From Cristatella mucedo (Eukaryota; Bryozoa; Phylactolaemata; Cristatellidae): a stretch of 64,000 bases of DNA. Both the position numbers and the translations under genes were made by a program. Below the pieces are notes generated by a model, which searched no databases, was not told the origin of the DNA, and worked only from the letters and a program-made list of their open reading frames with translations. Location: assembly GCA_009760855.2 (NCBI GenBank), contig WPIO01000004.1, positions 6,152,501 to 6,216,500 on the forward strand, given 5' to 3'. Of this stretch, positions 21,480-32,422 are shown piece by piece; position 1 is the stretch's first letter, and every line of letters begins with the position of its first letter.

Positions 21480-23765
21480 ATGGCAGAGGCCCGAACCGCC
21501 GGCCACCGGGGGGGGGGGGGTGTTGGGTGGGTGGATGATGGGCGGATGATGGGCTCGCGACAGGAAGTAGGACCCATCGATAGAGGAGTGAGGAAACACA
21601 GATTAGCAGCTCACGGAAGTAGTGAAGCGACACCGCAGCGGACAGGGGGCGCCACCGCCGGCCCCCCCCCTGCGCTTGGTCCATCGACTTTTTGCTGCCG
21701 CTGAGCTCTCGTTCCGCCCAAACCGCCGGCGAGCGTGCAAACGGTGGGCAAGCCTTGCCGATGCGTGGATAACGATATTTATTTCAAGATTGACCGTCCT
21801 CTCTTCGAGATTTGTCATCACCGTCGTCGCGGAATCGCATGTCGACTCGCGTTTCACCTAATGTGAGCCGCTGACAGCAGCGATGCCCACGTCGAAGTCA
21901 AGCCTAATGAGGCTGCCGGTTAGGCAGCTTCGAAAGACCCTCGGCACTCAGCCTTTCGCGAAGCCCTTCGGGCGGCGCGTTGCCGCACGTGCGAGCTATT
22001 TGTGCCGCAGCCCATCTGCGCCGCCGCCCCTCTGCGCCCGGAGCGTTCGCTGCGCCGCCCGCGCGGACAGCTACGCGTGCGGTTGCTCGAAGAGGCGAGC
22101 GAGACTCGGCTTCTCCGACGCTCCGCGCAGGGCGTCGTCGCAGCGTCGGCGGCGGCGGAAGAGCGACGACGCCAGCTGACGCAGCTGACAGCAGACGAAA
22201 GTGCGCCAGTACCGGCGAGAACCAGAGGAAGCTGCGGCAGCTGCGGCGGACGCTCGGAGCACGCCAGCACACCGCCGCCGCCGCCGCGCGGAGCTCCGAG
22301 AAGCGCCGCCGCCGCAAGTTCAAGTTGCGGAGGAATTAGAGGCTCGGCGCGCTCTTCCGCCTCCGCGAGACGAGCGCGCCGCGGGCGTCGGCGCCCGGGA
22401 AGCTGCTGCCCGGGCGTTTTAGGCGCGCCGGCGGGCCGGAAGTGGCGAGCTGCGCCGAGCTTCGGCAAACCGCTCTCGCAGGAAGCAAGGTCCCCAGGCG
22501 TCCCCAGGCAACGGCGCAGCGCGCACGTACCGCTCGCGCGAAAGCGCTCCTCGCCCGCATGACGCTGCGTGGGCCCAAACTAAGCGCAAGGTCTGAGCCC
22601 GAACTGATGTGCCTCGGACGAGACAATTCTGTCTGATGCCATGCCATCGTGCCTTTAGTTAGCGCCTCAGGCTGCGCACGAAACGGTCGACGAGATGTGC
22701 TGCAGGTTCGAAGTTTGTGCCCGGGTCACCTCCCTCCATCATCCTCAGCATCCAACGAACGACGCGAGGCCTACGCGGCCTCGGCGGACTCTGCCTTGCT
22801 GCTCATGCGCTGCCACGCTCGCGCCAGCCGCGCTGCCCGCTCGCGCCAGCCGCGCTGCTCAGAGCTCGCGCCGCGACGCGGTCGCTGTCGCGCCGCTGAA
22901 GCGTCGTCACTGCCACGGCGTCTCCTGACCTTTGACCTTGCGCGTCGTGGCCTTGACCGGGATCCACATTCGCACCGTCGCCCGGCTTCAGGTTAGGATG
23001 ACGAGAAAACCCTGCGCGTCTTTTCGTTAACGTCTCCCCTCAAAGAAATCGACGCCGAAACTCTCGGTCAGTTTTCCCCGCACAGCGTCGCGCCCTGACG
23101 CGGCGCGGAAACATTCGCTGGATCGAAAGCGTGCGGCGGCGGCTTGCGTCGGGGCGCTTTCGCGCTTGCTTCGACGCGTACCAGCGCTCTCTGGCGCCAG
23201 TGTCAGCCTGCGTACGCAGCAAGGCGCAGCAAAGTTAAATTCAGTCACCCTTTAAAACACTCCTTCCCTAACGCTCTACGGGCTGGTGCAGCGTCTGCAG
23301 GGGGTTAGGTCTGCACTTCCGGCGCCGGCTGCCCGAGCGCGGCGTCTGCTTACTCAGGTAATCGATTCCCTCCGTCGCGGAAGTTCCGACGCGACCAGCG
23401 ACGCGCGAGCCCCGCAACCGAGCCCCGCAACCGCACCGACCGCAACCGCAGTGCGGCCTCCGCGAGTCGCGGTTTCCTCAACGGCGACGCTCCGCTAAGT
23501 GACCCCTGAAGGAGTGCGGGGAAACACTGGCAGGGTATGGCATTCCGCTGATTCGGCGCTTCTACTTCCGTCCGCGGAGTTCGAACAGCGAAGAGCTCGC
23601 AGCAGTTCAAGAGACGAAGAGCTAACTCGAATAGTCTTACCGTCGCGCGCCGCCGTGGTGTGGGCGGCGAGCCCATTAAAGTCCCCTTCGTTAGCACCAC
23701 ACACTTGCAGCAGCTCGTGGGTGGGGGGGGGGTGGGTGAGCGAGTGCAGTGAGTGAAGATGGCTT
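21480..23765. promoter_or_regulatory. Large CpG-dense block
   Basis: About 2.3 kb of strongly CpG-rich sequence. All six frames are long and open because stop codons are rare at this composition, so the 115-186-codon frames here are not evidence of genes. It contains G/C runs at 21508-21520, 21662-21670 and 23723-23732, a 'tgacctttgaccttgcgcg' word at 22927 and a 'gcacttccgg' (ETS-like) word near 23311. It may hold a promoter or first exons. No gene can be assigned. Confidence 0.35.
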
Positions 23766-24769
23766 ACCGACCTTCATCTTGTTCGGGATAGTCCACTAAA
23801 TGTTCGGCCGGCGTCAGGGAGCAAGCGGTCAAGTTTGAGCTCCCAGCAGATCCGCCGCTTTGACGCCGGTGTGGGCATCCACTCGCTCGCTTTCAGGGGG
23901 AGGGGGCGGTGGGTGGGGAGTTATGCCACCACCCTTTGGAATGTAGTTCCACTGATAGCATATTAATTAATATTTCTCAAATACCAATAGAACGATTGGA
24001 ATGCAAATTGGCCTAAACAACATAGATTACTAGAGATATCTGTTATGTTGACCTTCTGATAGCCTGAAAGAGCCAAGGTAACGTTTTTTCAAATTTCTTC
24101 AGCCCAAACATGGCCATTTTGTTAAATCGACAGACCAACACAGTACACTGTAAAAAATACTCCAAAAATCTATAGAGATGCCGGACACTTGTGTTTAAGC
24201 CAAAAATTAAAAACAAAATTTGTCAAACTGAATACATCTACAAAATTAGGTTTAAGGACATATAAGGACATGCAAAGCTATACTTACTAAACACACACCC
24301 AAGATGAGCTTGGCAGCACGTAGCACAATTCAGGCAAATCTTACATTCCGATTTTTACGTCGGTGGGGTTGAGATTGGCTAAACTGTAAAATTGACCGAG
24401 TTCTGAAGACCACTGTCATGCAACACTCTTGGAGACGACTGATAACGTACAATCATGCATCGATAACTAAAAACTGAGTTACTTGGTTCATCGTCATAAA
24501 GCTTGGTAGCACATATCTAGGAGCGTGTACATCAAAGTTTAACGTCGATCAGATCATTATTGGTGTACTTGTGACATTTGCAAGACACGCGATTGTAATG
24601 TTGACAAATGGCTTAGACACACATAAAGCAAGGTTTTCATCAAAATGTGTATCTAATAAGGTGCAATATGCACGGTAGATAGCTTGGAATACTATGGACG
24701 CATTAAAAATCGCAACCTGCAAATTTCAAATTGATCTGATCACTACTGTTGGAGATGTGCCATCTGTCA
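23766..24769. other. Unique sequence, nothing recognised
   Basis: AT-leaning DNA after the CpG-dense block, without any open frame of note or a repeat match. Confidence 0.45.
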
Positions 24770-25072
24770 GCATTTAGTGGGTCCCTGTGATTGGTCCTTC
24801 ATGTGCTCATGCGTGCTGACACTGTGCATGTTTCCACTAGCCACATTTACGTGCTGACACTGTGCATGCTGCCACTAGCCACATTTGCATGCTGACCCTG
24901 TGCATGTCACCCCTAACCACGTTGTTCATGTTGTTAATCAATGCATGATATTACTCACGATTCAATCGCGTTTCCCTTTGCAGCAAATGTAAAACGCCTA
25001 GAAAGAGATTGAGTTCTCAGAGGGCACTTTATCGTGTGCATTATTATTATTGTTATTACTATTATCTGCAAG
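24770..25072 (+). mobile_element. LINE 3' UTR with (ATT)n tail, internal duplication
   Basis: A good plus-strand copy of the 3' UTR from 'atttagtgggtccctgtgat' to the tail at 25037-25065. The 'cgtgctgacactgtgcatg' plus 'ccactagccacattt' segment occurs twice in a row (24810 and 24851), a short internal duplication not seen in other copies. Confidence 0.9.
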
Positions 25073-25244
25073 TCATATGAGCCGTGCAAAGTGCAAAGCG
25101 CTCAGTGAGTAAAACTCCAGATCTCCATCCATGTAAGTGTATGTACCATGGTTCAATACGTACGAGAGATGGCTGGAATGCTGCGGATGCACGAACAATC
25201 ACACATTCTTAATGATAAGTTGGTCGGATTGCTGTTATTAGAGA

Positions 25245-26092
25245 TATAATAATATTAAATTTGTATACCCCCTCGGAGAACTTAATCTCTCTCTAGGCAC
25301 TTTACATATGCTGTAAAGGAAGCATGATCGAATGGTTAGTGGAGGCATGCTCAATAGTAACAAGCTTAACATGGTTAGAGGTGGCATGCACAGGGTCAGC
25401 ATGCAAATATGGTTTGTGGCGGCATGGAAATTAGTCCGCATAAGCACATAAAGAAAGAATCACATGAACTTACTAAATGCTGTGATAAGTAGATACATTT
25501 TTAGCTTCTTTTTAAATGTCGTTAAGTCAGGGATGGCGTGCTGCCAGTCGGAAGCGAGTTCTAGGCTTTGGGTGCCTACGAACTAAAGGCACGGTCTCCC
25601 AAGGATTTGAGTTACGTACGCCGTGTATCTAACTGATCGGATTCCAAAAAGCGGGTGGGACAATGCTTGGCCCGATGGGAGTATATATTATGACAGGTAG
25701 GCTGAATCCCAATAATGGAAGAGCGACAGAACATGCGAGCGACAGAAACCTGAAGTCGACGAGCTGCTAGACTGGGAGCCAGTGCAGGTCGGCGAGAAGT
25801 GGTGTGATGTGGCAACTGCGACGCTCACTAAAAAAAAAGCCTAGCCGGGGAGTTTTGCACCAGCTTTAATCGCCTTATGGCACATGCCTGTAGGCCAGCA
25901 AGCAGCGAGTTACAGAAGTCAAGTCGGGATGTCTCAAAAGCATGGACCAACTTAGACGTGGTATTTTTATCTAGACAAGCCCAAATTTTAGCAATGTTAT
26001 GTAGCTGAAAGTAGGCAGATTTGACTGTGGAGCTGATGTGGCCGTCTAACGAGAGGTCACTTTGGAACATGACACCTAGATCTTTGTTAATC
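25245..26092 (-). mobile_element. LINE: RT C-terminal part and 3' UTR
   Basis: The minus strand carries the terminus near 25262-25300, the 3' UTR to about 25470, and the RT C-terminal half up to 26092. The frame 26070-25828 reads 'MFQSDLSLDGHISSTVKSAY' and continues to 'LAGLQACAIRRLKLVQN'. Later segments are frameshifted. A purine run (gtaaaaaaaa on the minus side) at 25829-25836 marks one break. It joins unrelated DNA at 26093. Confidence 0.9.
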
Positions 26093-26206
26093 AGTCAAAG
26101 ATGCTTTCTGTTGCATCGAAGTGCACTGCCATTTGTCATTTTGTACCACAAACGACCAAGGAGTACCGGACTGGACCGTTACCGTTGCACTTGTGCTCCA
26201 GCTGTT

Positions 26207-26515
26207 TTAGCCTTCATCAGTCCGCACAAATACCTGCTCGCCAGGTTGAACAAATGAAAGTGGGCGAGCAGAATGATGGCGATCGTCGTATTGCTGTTGT
26301 ACCTCTTTTGCACGATCATCGTCGAGTTGCACCGTCTCCTTTGCCGGCAATTGGGGTTCGACGTGCCGAGGGAGAACGGGCAGCGTCGTCCGAATCTGTC
26401 GTCCCATGATGAGTTGTGCTGGGCTGAAGCCTGTAGAGGTGCAAGGCGTCGACCTCCGAATCATATGAGCGAGACAAGGATCAGGCAGCCTCACGGTATA
26501 TTTTGCTGCTTGCAA
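26207..26515 (-). mobile_element. Ty3/Gypsy-type integrase C-terminal fragment
   Basis: The 102-codon minus-strand frame reads 'STGFSPAQLIMGRQIRTTLP' (TP-x-x-TGFSPAQLLMGR is a hallmark of the integrase end in Gypsy-like pol). A charged stretch and 'FVQPGEQVFVR' follow, resembling the GPY-type segment after the integrase core. The catalytic DDE residues lie outside this piece. No LTRs are recognised. It faces the RNase H remnant 500 bp away on the other strand, so the original element has been rearranged. Confidence 0.8.
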
Positions 26516-26599
26516 AGCTTTTTCCAGTCATCTCGTCGCTTGTGGACAGTTTGGGCTGGTTGTAACGTGCTTGAACCCAATCGTCTTGCGAAATGACCA

Positions 26600-26601
26600 A
26601 A

Positions 26602-26643
<42 letters not shown>

Positions 26644-26792
26644 CCATTTGTATAGCGCCCTAAGAGAACTTAGTCTATATTCAGGAGCTTCACATATACC
26701 TCGGGGCTCGAGCCCACGACCTCGGCCGAACCTTGGTCGGGGCGAGCACCTTTAACCGCTGGGCCAAACCAGTTCATGAGATGAGACTTATG
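26600..26792 (-). mobile_element. tRNA-derived SINE, family B, with a LINE-like 3' tail
   Basis: On the minus strand the head holds 'ggtttggcccagcggttaaa' (A-box region) and 'gggctcgagcc' (B box, near 26705). It is followed by a short body and then 'actaagttctcttagggcgc' and 'tatacaaatgg', which resembles the LINE 3' terminus. It ends in (AT)n at 26604-26640. A tRNA head joined to the tail of a resident LINE is the classic build of a LINE-dependent SINE. Confidence 0.75.
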
Positions 26793-26849
26793 GACTATTG
26801 TCAGACTGCAATGACTCTGGTATGCCCTAGCGAGCAGATATAGTCTGCA

Positions 26850-27415
26850 GTTTTGGCCGCCGCTTCTTTCGTCGTTGATTTTGATAACGGAGTGATTTTT
26901 CATATATTAGGAGTAGAATTCGATTACAATCTAATGCTGTCGTCCTTCATGCTTGAAGAGATCGGCCGTGTCTCGCTGCCAAGGAAAACTGGGCAACGGT
27001 GTCAGCATGATCGCTCATGCATCTGTCTGTCTCTTCTGACCTATTTCGACCCACAAGAGTTGGTGATTGTCAGTGCCGATGCCAGTGGATATGGTCTAAG
27101 CGCTGCTCTGCTGCAGTTACGTGGATCGGTAGAGCAAGATGTGCGACCTGTAGCATTTGCATATCGCTCGTTGTAAGGCGCTGGAAAAAAATCACGCCCA
27201 GATCGAAAAACAGTGTCTTTTGGCGGTGGGTATGCGTGCAGTTCAGTCAGCTTCTTGTTGGCTTGCCTTCTTTTGAGCTTCGCACAGACCAAAAACCACT
27301 TATTTCGTTATGGATGACAAGGACCTTGACCAGGTCCCGGTTAGATGCCAACGCCTATTGATGTGCACGATGCGTTTTAACCCTCACGCCATGTGTGTAC
27401 CTGGTAAGCAGTAAG
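26850..27415 (+). mobile_element. Ty3/Gypsy-type RT/RNase H remnant
   Basis: The plus-strand frame to 27176 reads 'YFDPQELVIVSADASGYGLS' then 'AALLQ' and 'DVRPVAFAYRSL', the start of the Gypsy RNase H domain with its first catalytic Asp in SADAS. After a frameshift near 27178, 'ELRTDQKPLISLW' (TDHKPL block) follows. His is replaced by Gln in that block. Stops and frameshifts make it a pseudogene. The RT core upstream is not recognisable. Confidence 0.8.
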
Positions 27416-27462
27416 CGAATCGAAGCTACAAACGACCTAAATGAACCCGCAGCTGATGGCGG

Positions 27463-27530
27463 CGGCGTGCCGCGGTCTCGTGCCTCTGGGTAGCGGCGTG
27501 CAGCGGTCTCGTGCCTCTGGGCGGCGGCGG
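27463..27530. repeat. Two-copy 31-bp direct repeat
   Basis: 'cggcgtgccgcggtctcgtg' and its following 'cctctggg' occur twice in tandem with one internal substitution. The block is flanked by similar 22-bp words, 'agctacaaacgacctaaatg' (27424) and 'agctataaatgacccaaata' (27547). Confidence 0.75.
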
Positions 27531-27568
27531 TCGAGCGAGAAAATAGCAGCTATAAATGACCCAAATAA

Positions 27569-28489
27569 GAAGTTTAAGTCTCTCTGTTTCCCTTGTCAAA
27601 AATGAAGAAACATTTGCAGACTGATTCCTAGTGAACGATACAGACGTACGATGTTGTAATATCCACATAACAAGGCGAATGATGGAATCGCGACCGAGCT
27701 ATCTCGTAACAAATTCACAATAGCCGCTGCAATTTACCGGCTCCGCTGTGCCAGGGTGCGGTGATAATGAACTCCTTAGCCAACGCCGGCCAGACGGCAG
27801 CAAATTACATTATCCAGAACGATTGCATAGTTGCCGTGCGTTAGTCATTTCTAGTTTGCCCTTTAGTCGGGGTCGCATCGCGGCAAATGTAAGTATATAT
27901 ACGGCAAGAAAATACACGAGTAAATATCCTTAGGTAGCCGTTCGCCCGATCGGGCCGAACCCCACCCCCACAGAAGGGCGTAGCCTTACTCCACACGTCT
28001 GGTTTTACGCGTTTTGATTTTTAGGGGTGTGCCAAAATTTTAAAAACGTATCCCATAATTTTAAGTGATGGTCTGTGGGTCATTCAGGGTTGAGTAGCTT
28101 TTGTTTGCAAATTTAGCCTAAGAAGCACCTCGCCGTAGCATTGTGTTCAAAGAACATCATATTATTGAGCTCGATGTACTATTTCCGGTGTAAATATGTC
28201 TTACAAAGTAATTTTATTTACCATGTTCAGGTCATTTGTCAATCAAAAAATTTGGGATTTCTTTTATAACTTGTCTGTCATTCAATTTCTAAGAACTTTA
28301 AAATTTGGACTTTCTCTGTCGACTTTCTCCGTTTCCGGCATTCCGGCCCGCATCCAATGGCCACAGAAAGGCGGCTGCAGCCCCACTGAGCGGAGCTACC
28401 TGCGCCAGCTCTCCGTTGGGCAAAAGCGAAAAGACTTGCCTGTACTCTCCGACCGTTACTTGTGTCGACAGGCTGGCTAGGCTAGCTAC
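27569..28489. other. Unique sequence, nothing recognised
   Basis: About 0.9 kb with only short frames and no repeat match. The plus-strand frames near 28200-28500 are hydrophobic at first and then basic but match nothing I know. Confidence 0.4.
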
Positions 28490-29125
28490 TAGCGCGATTT
28501 AGCTCGCTCCGCTCGAAGCCATTAACCGAGCCGCCGCTAGGAGCCGCCCGGAGCGGCCGAGTCCAGAATTTCCGCTTCGGCCCGTGTGCTGCGCCTCGCC
28601 GTGACGCACTGTCTGCCAGGTGTCCACCAGTTGTCGCCCTGCTAACGGCATGCAGTGGCCGCCCGATCTCCGCCCGAGTGTCGTTCGTTGCGCTCGAACT
28701 CTGCAAATCGATCGGAGGTCTCTCACCGAAAGCTCGTCCGGACGCACGGAAGGGCAACGCGCCGCGCGCCTAACATCCCGACAAACGAAGGCCGCGCTTC
28801 AACTTCGTTGCCACCCGGCGGCGCTCGTTCACCGGAGTCCAGCCAGAATCCGCCGCTCTCCACCGAAGCGAAGGCCGTAGTCGCTGCAGCTTGCGACTTT
28901 ATTTTCCAGCTATCCTCACTCTTTCTGTCGGTCGTTCGCGTCAGATTGGCCGGTCCAATTGGTTACACTCGTAGGGGATACAAACAGACGCGAGATGTAG
29001 AGAGAGAGAGAGAGCAGAGGAGACGAGATAGTCAAGGTGAGCGGAGAAGATACGCAGGGATTGGAGCAGATAGGTCAGGTAGGAAAGGACAGAAAGTGAC
29101 AAGAAAAGGACAGAGAAAGCGCAGC
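28490..29125. promoter_or_regulatory. CpG-dense block
   Basis: CpG-rich sequence with long open frames on both strands (217 codons on plus, crossing into the LINE downstream). The plus frame's C-terminal third is LINE sequence, so the whole is a chance fusion. It turns purine-rich from 28990. A promoter role is only possible, not shown. Confidence 0.3.
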
Positions 29126-29129
29126 AAGT

Positions 29130-29823
29130 CGATCCATGCATTTGCGCCACCCCGTCTTGACATCTGTAACTCACTGCTTGCTGGTCTACTTAAGCGTTCA
29201 CAGCTGGTGCAAACTCTGCAGCAAGGCTTGTCTGTTTCAAGCGGCGAAGTTGCCACGTTGCACCTCTTCTGGCAGAATTGCACTGGCTCCCAGTCAAGCA
29301 ACTCATAGACTTTGAGGTTCTGTCCCTTACTTTTAGGTATTTTCATTCTTTGGCTCCAGGCTACCTATCAGATCTACTCCCCTACTAGTCTAAGCATCGT
29401 ACTAGCCACTTTTCAGAATCTAACCATTCGCCTATACCTTGTACAAACCTCTAATCCTTTGGAGACCGTGCCTCTAGTTCGTATGATCCCAAAGCCTGGA
29501 ACTCACTTCCGACTTCCGCCACGACATCCCCTGACTTGACCACCTTAAAAAGAAGATGCAAACGCAACTATTTATGACATCATGTTGTGGATCTATGTGA
29601 TTTGTCTTTAGTGTGCTTACGCGTGCTGATACTGTGCATGCTGCCACTAACCATTATTCGCATGCTGACCCTGTGCATCTCACCTCTAATCATATCATGT
29701 TTGTTCATTGAGCATGCTACCACTTACCATTCGAACAAACTTCCTTTCATCAAATGTAAAGTGCCTAAAAGAAATAGACTTCTCAGAGGGCGCTTTGCCA
29801 AATGCATTATTGTTATTGCTGTT
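29130..29823 (+). mobile_element. LINE: RT C-terminal part and 3' UTR
   Basis: The plus strand matches the family from the 'FAPPRLDICNSLLAGL' block (29136) through the C-terminal end near 29560. The 3' UTR and ATT-rich tail run to 29823. Frameshifts at several places show decay. A segment near 29170-29200 is missing relative to other copies. Confidence 0.85.
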
Positions 29824-30010
29824 AGGAAAGGACAGAGAAAGGACAGAGAAAGGACAGGAAAGGATAGGATAAGGATAGAACAAGGTAGGACTGGAAAAAA
29901 GAGGAGACGAAAGAAGAGATAACAGTGGACGGGAGGAGAGAAGCGGAGAGAAAGAGAGGGAGAGAGAGTATGAGAGGAGGTGAGGTACGAGGTGAGAGCT
30001 GAGGATAAGG
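29824..30010 (+). repeat. Polypurine tract, AGGACAG-type repeat
   Basis: Almost uninterrupted purines: first 'gaaaggacaga' repeats, then 'ggataggataaggatag', then GAGA-rich sequence. It starts directly at the LINE tail. Long purine/pyrimidine asymmetry can favour triplex DNA. There is no coding meaning, although the minus strand gives Leu/Ser-rich open frames. Confidence 0.85.
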
Positions 30011-30077
30011 CGGAGAGCAACTCCCAGGAGCGAAGAGTGGGCCAACAAAGAGCATTTATTGAGTTTGGGACCAACGT

Positions 30078-30248
30078 GGCAGCCGTGATGGCACACTAGA
30101 TAAGGCGGTTGCTTTGACGGCCTCGGTCCTGAGGTTACGGGTTCGATTACTTCGGTGGGCGATCCTTTATCGCCACTGCAAGCGGTTGCGATAGCCGCAG
30201 AGTCTCTTCTGTCGATATACAAAAAGAGGCTGCTCAATCAGCTAGGAT
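30078..30248 (+). mobile_element. tRNA-derived SINE, family A
   Basis: The plus-strand head 'gtgatggcacactagataag' with B box 'gggttcgattac' (30138), body 'ggtgggcgatcctttatcgc' and end 'aaaagaggctgctcaatcag' match the copy at 13240. The head hairpin carries mismatches. No (ATT)n tail is left. Confidence 0.87.
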
Positions 30249-31330
30249 TTTTGTTGTTGCGGCTGTTCGGCCGAGCGTTCGGACGTACTGTCTGCTGGGC
30301 AGTCCGACCGAGACCTCGTACAGCAGTCGTGAGGATGTCAAGGTCGGCAATCGAATGCCCCTCGGCAGTGAAACTAAGTACCGAGACGAGCGCGGGGGGG
30401 GGGGGCAAGTTTCCCTTCGCGGTCACACCGCTACCGACAAACCTCACGGGTGCGGTCGAGCAGTTGCAGCAATCGCCGCCGCGAACGTGTTCGCACTCGT
30501 TGGCTTCGCGCCCGGCGCTCGTTCGCTGTGGCTCGTCGACGGGCGTAGCATGTGCGACGTGCGACGCAGGTGCTACATGTTCGACGATGCATTGACTGAG
30601 TTCGATTCAGCGGCTGCCCTACCCTGCCCGGACCATGATGCCGGAAGTGTCCGGAAGGGAGCTCGACGTCACTTTGTGCCGTCACTCGATGTGCTCCATC
30701 CGACGTCCACTTTTCGATCATTATCTCAGCCACTACGACGGTATCGGGCGAAGCTAGCTGGGTGAGTATCCGTCCAAGGGCGAACAGCACTAGCAGATGA
30801 CGGGGTCATCTGCAGGCGAAGGTCGCTCATAAGGCCTAGCCCCCCCCCCCCCGCCGGGCTGAGGTCGAGAACTCTCGACCCTTCTTCGTCGTTGCCGCAA
30901 CGAATATCCTGCACGTGCCGGGTCGGAAGCGGGCGCGATTCTCCAAGCCGCTCGGGTTCAAACTGGCGGACTCACCGAGCAGCCGGCTGCTTCGAGAGGA
31001 GAGGGCGGAACCGGGCTTCCGCTATCCCCCAAATGAGCTCAAACACCCAGCCCGAGCGCGCTGGCGGCCAGCCGCCAGCGCTCGGGCGGTAATCTAAACC
31101 TTACCGTCGCTGTTTGCTGATTGGAAGGACCGTGGGATCGGAATGCCTGCAGGATTTCGCGTTGATTATTTGGAATCTCCGCCGCCTCCTGCTCACGTCG
31201 GATGACGAGCGCTGTCGAGCAGCGCCCGGCGGGCGTGGAGCTGGCGGGCAAGTGGCGTACCTGCAGAAACGAGAGATCGCATGCGGCTGTCTTACATCCA
31301 TCATTTACTGGCAACCGTATTTCGTCGGCG
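30249..31330. promoter_or_regulatory. CpG-dense block
   Basis: CpG-rich DNA with homopolymers at 30394-30405 (G) and 30840-30852 (C). A plus frame of 146 codons runs from the SINE into it and a second of 136 codons ends at 30765. Neither resembles a known protein, and antisense frames of similar length overlap. A possible splice donor, 'gctgggtgagtat', lies at 30757-30769. Confidence 0.3.
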
Positions 31331-31464
31331 GATCGTCTGCGATAGTATAACTCAGATCGGGCTCTAGCCGGCTAATACCAGTAGCTAAGCAACTGAAGGA
31401 AAGCCAAATCGTGCTATGCACAGACACGATTTCGCTTCAAGAGGGTTCACTGGCCACGTAAGAG

Positions 31465-31750
31465 CAATAGTAATGACAATAATAAATGACAATAATAGCC
31501 AATTTGTATAGCACCTTCAGAGAAATTAATCTCTGTCTACCAACTTTGCAAATGCTGTAACAGAAGCATGATGAACTGGTTCGTGGTAACATACACATCA
31601 TCAACAAGTAAAATATGGTTAGTGGAAATATGCAAGTGTCAGCACGAATAAGCACAACAATGACAAATCACAATGATCCTGCGAATGCAGTAAGAAAAAT
31701 GTACGTTTTAGCTTCTTTTAAATGTAGCCATGTCAGGGAATGCCATGATG
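31465..31750 (-). mobile_element. LINE 3' UTR, diverged
   Basis: On the minus strand the terminus ('tgtatagcaccttcagagaa') and the 'tatggttagtggaaatatgc', 'gtgtcagcacgaataagc' phrases show a decayed copy reaching the start of the RT coding end. It is followed immediately by repeat R2. Confidence 0.78.
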
Positions 31751-31756
31751 TCAGTC

Positions 31757-32018
31757 GACAACTACTCTCCTACTGCCGACTATGGCTCATCCTTTTCAGC
31801 GGTCCTGAGCTGCTACTTCCATGCTACTCGCTACCTCAACTGCTCTCCTGACTCTGCTATGCTTCCAACTTTCCCTTTGCTGCGTGAGACGAAGTCTGTT
31901 GGCTCCCGAATGCGTACCGAAAGCCGCTTAAGCTGTGAGTGCGCTATACAAAACTCTCCTGCCTAACACCCACATAGTCTGTATGACTTTGTTGAGTTAC
32001 AGACGGAGATACGTACAT
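31757..32018 (+). repeat. Dispersed repeat R2
   Basis: This is the best match to 20826-21086, with the same boundaries 'cgacaactactct' and 'gttacagacggagatacgt'. It keeps the same open frame, ending CAIQNSPA at 31966. It lies between a minus-strand LINE 3' end and a plus-strand LINE. Confidence 0.78.
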
Positions 32019-32029
32019 ACATACGAATG

Positions 32030-32215
32030 AGTTTTATCTTGTCTGTCGTGAGCGTCGCAGTTGCCACAGCTTATCATTTCTTGCCGACCTGCACTGGCTC
32101 CCAGTCAAGCAACACATGGACTTTTAGATTTTGTCGCTCACTTTTAGGTTCCTTCATTCTTTAGCTCCAGCCTACATATCAGATCTACTTTACCACCAGG
32201 CCAAGTATTTGTACT
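32030..32215 (+). mobile_element. LINE RT C-terminal fragment, left part, interrupted
   Basis: The plus strand reads 'gacctgcactggctcccagt' and on to 'agatctactttaccaccagg', the block encoding 'LADLHWLPVKQ' to 'YLSDLL' in other copies. The match breaks at 32215 because another element is inserted, and resumes at 32423. Confidence 0.85.
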
Positions 32216-32422
32216 TGCTGCGAAGCGGTGCGAAAGAAAGGCTCAGCCTGTGCGTGCGTTGACCCGCATGCACTAAACGATGCGCCATAGAGCGAACTTT
32301 ACCAGCTCCAGCTCACTGGAGCCAGTGGAGCTCTTTGAAGAAAAACGATGAGAAACGGTCTCTCAGGGCGCCATACACATATCGTTTCATTGTTTCTTTA
32401 TTAATATTGCTGTTATTATTTA
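32216..32422 (+). mobile_element. Short retroposon, internally deleted relative to 32901-33978
   Basis: It starts 'ttgctgcgaagcggtgcgaa' and ends with an ATT-rich tail after 'ctctcagggcgccatacaca'. It splits one LINE copy cleanly. Its first 130 bp match, in reverse complement, 33847-33978, and its last 80 bp match 32901-32982. It therefore looks like the two ends of the longer element joined without the ~860-bp middle. No tRNA A or B box is visible. Confidence 0.75.

Noticed and set aside
21904-22562. Overlapping 119-186-codon frames as a protein gene
   Set aside because: Frames of similar length are open on both strands in the same place. The amino-acid mix (Arg, Ala, Ser, Pro) is what GC-rich noncoding DNA gives.
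28655-29308. 217-codon plus-strand frame as a host gene
   Set aside because: Its last third is LINE reverse transcriptase in a broken frame and its start is in stop-poor CpG-rich DNA, so it is a chance fusion.
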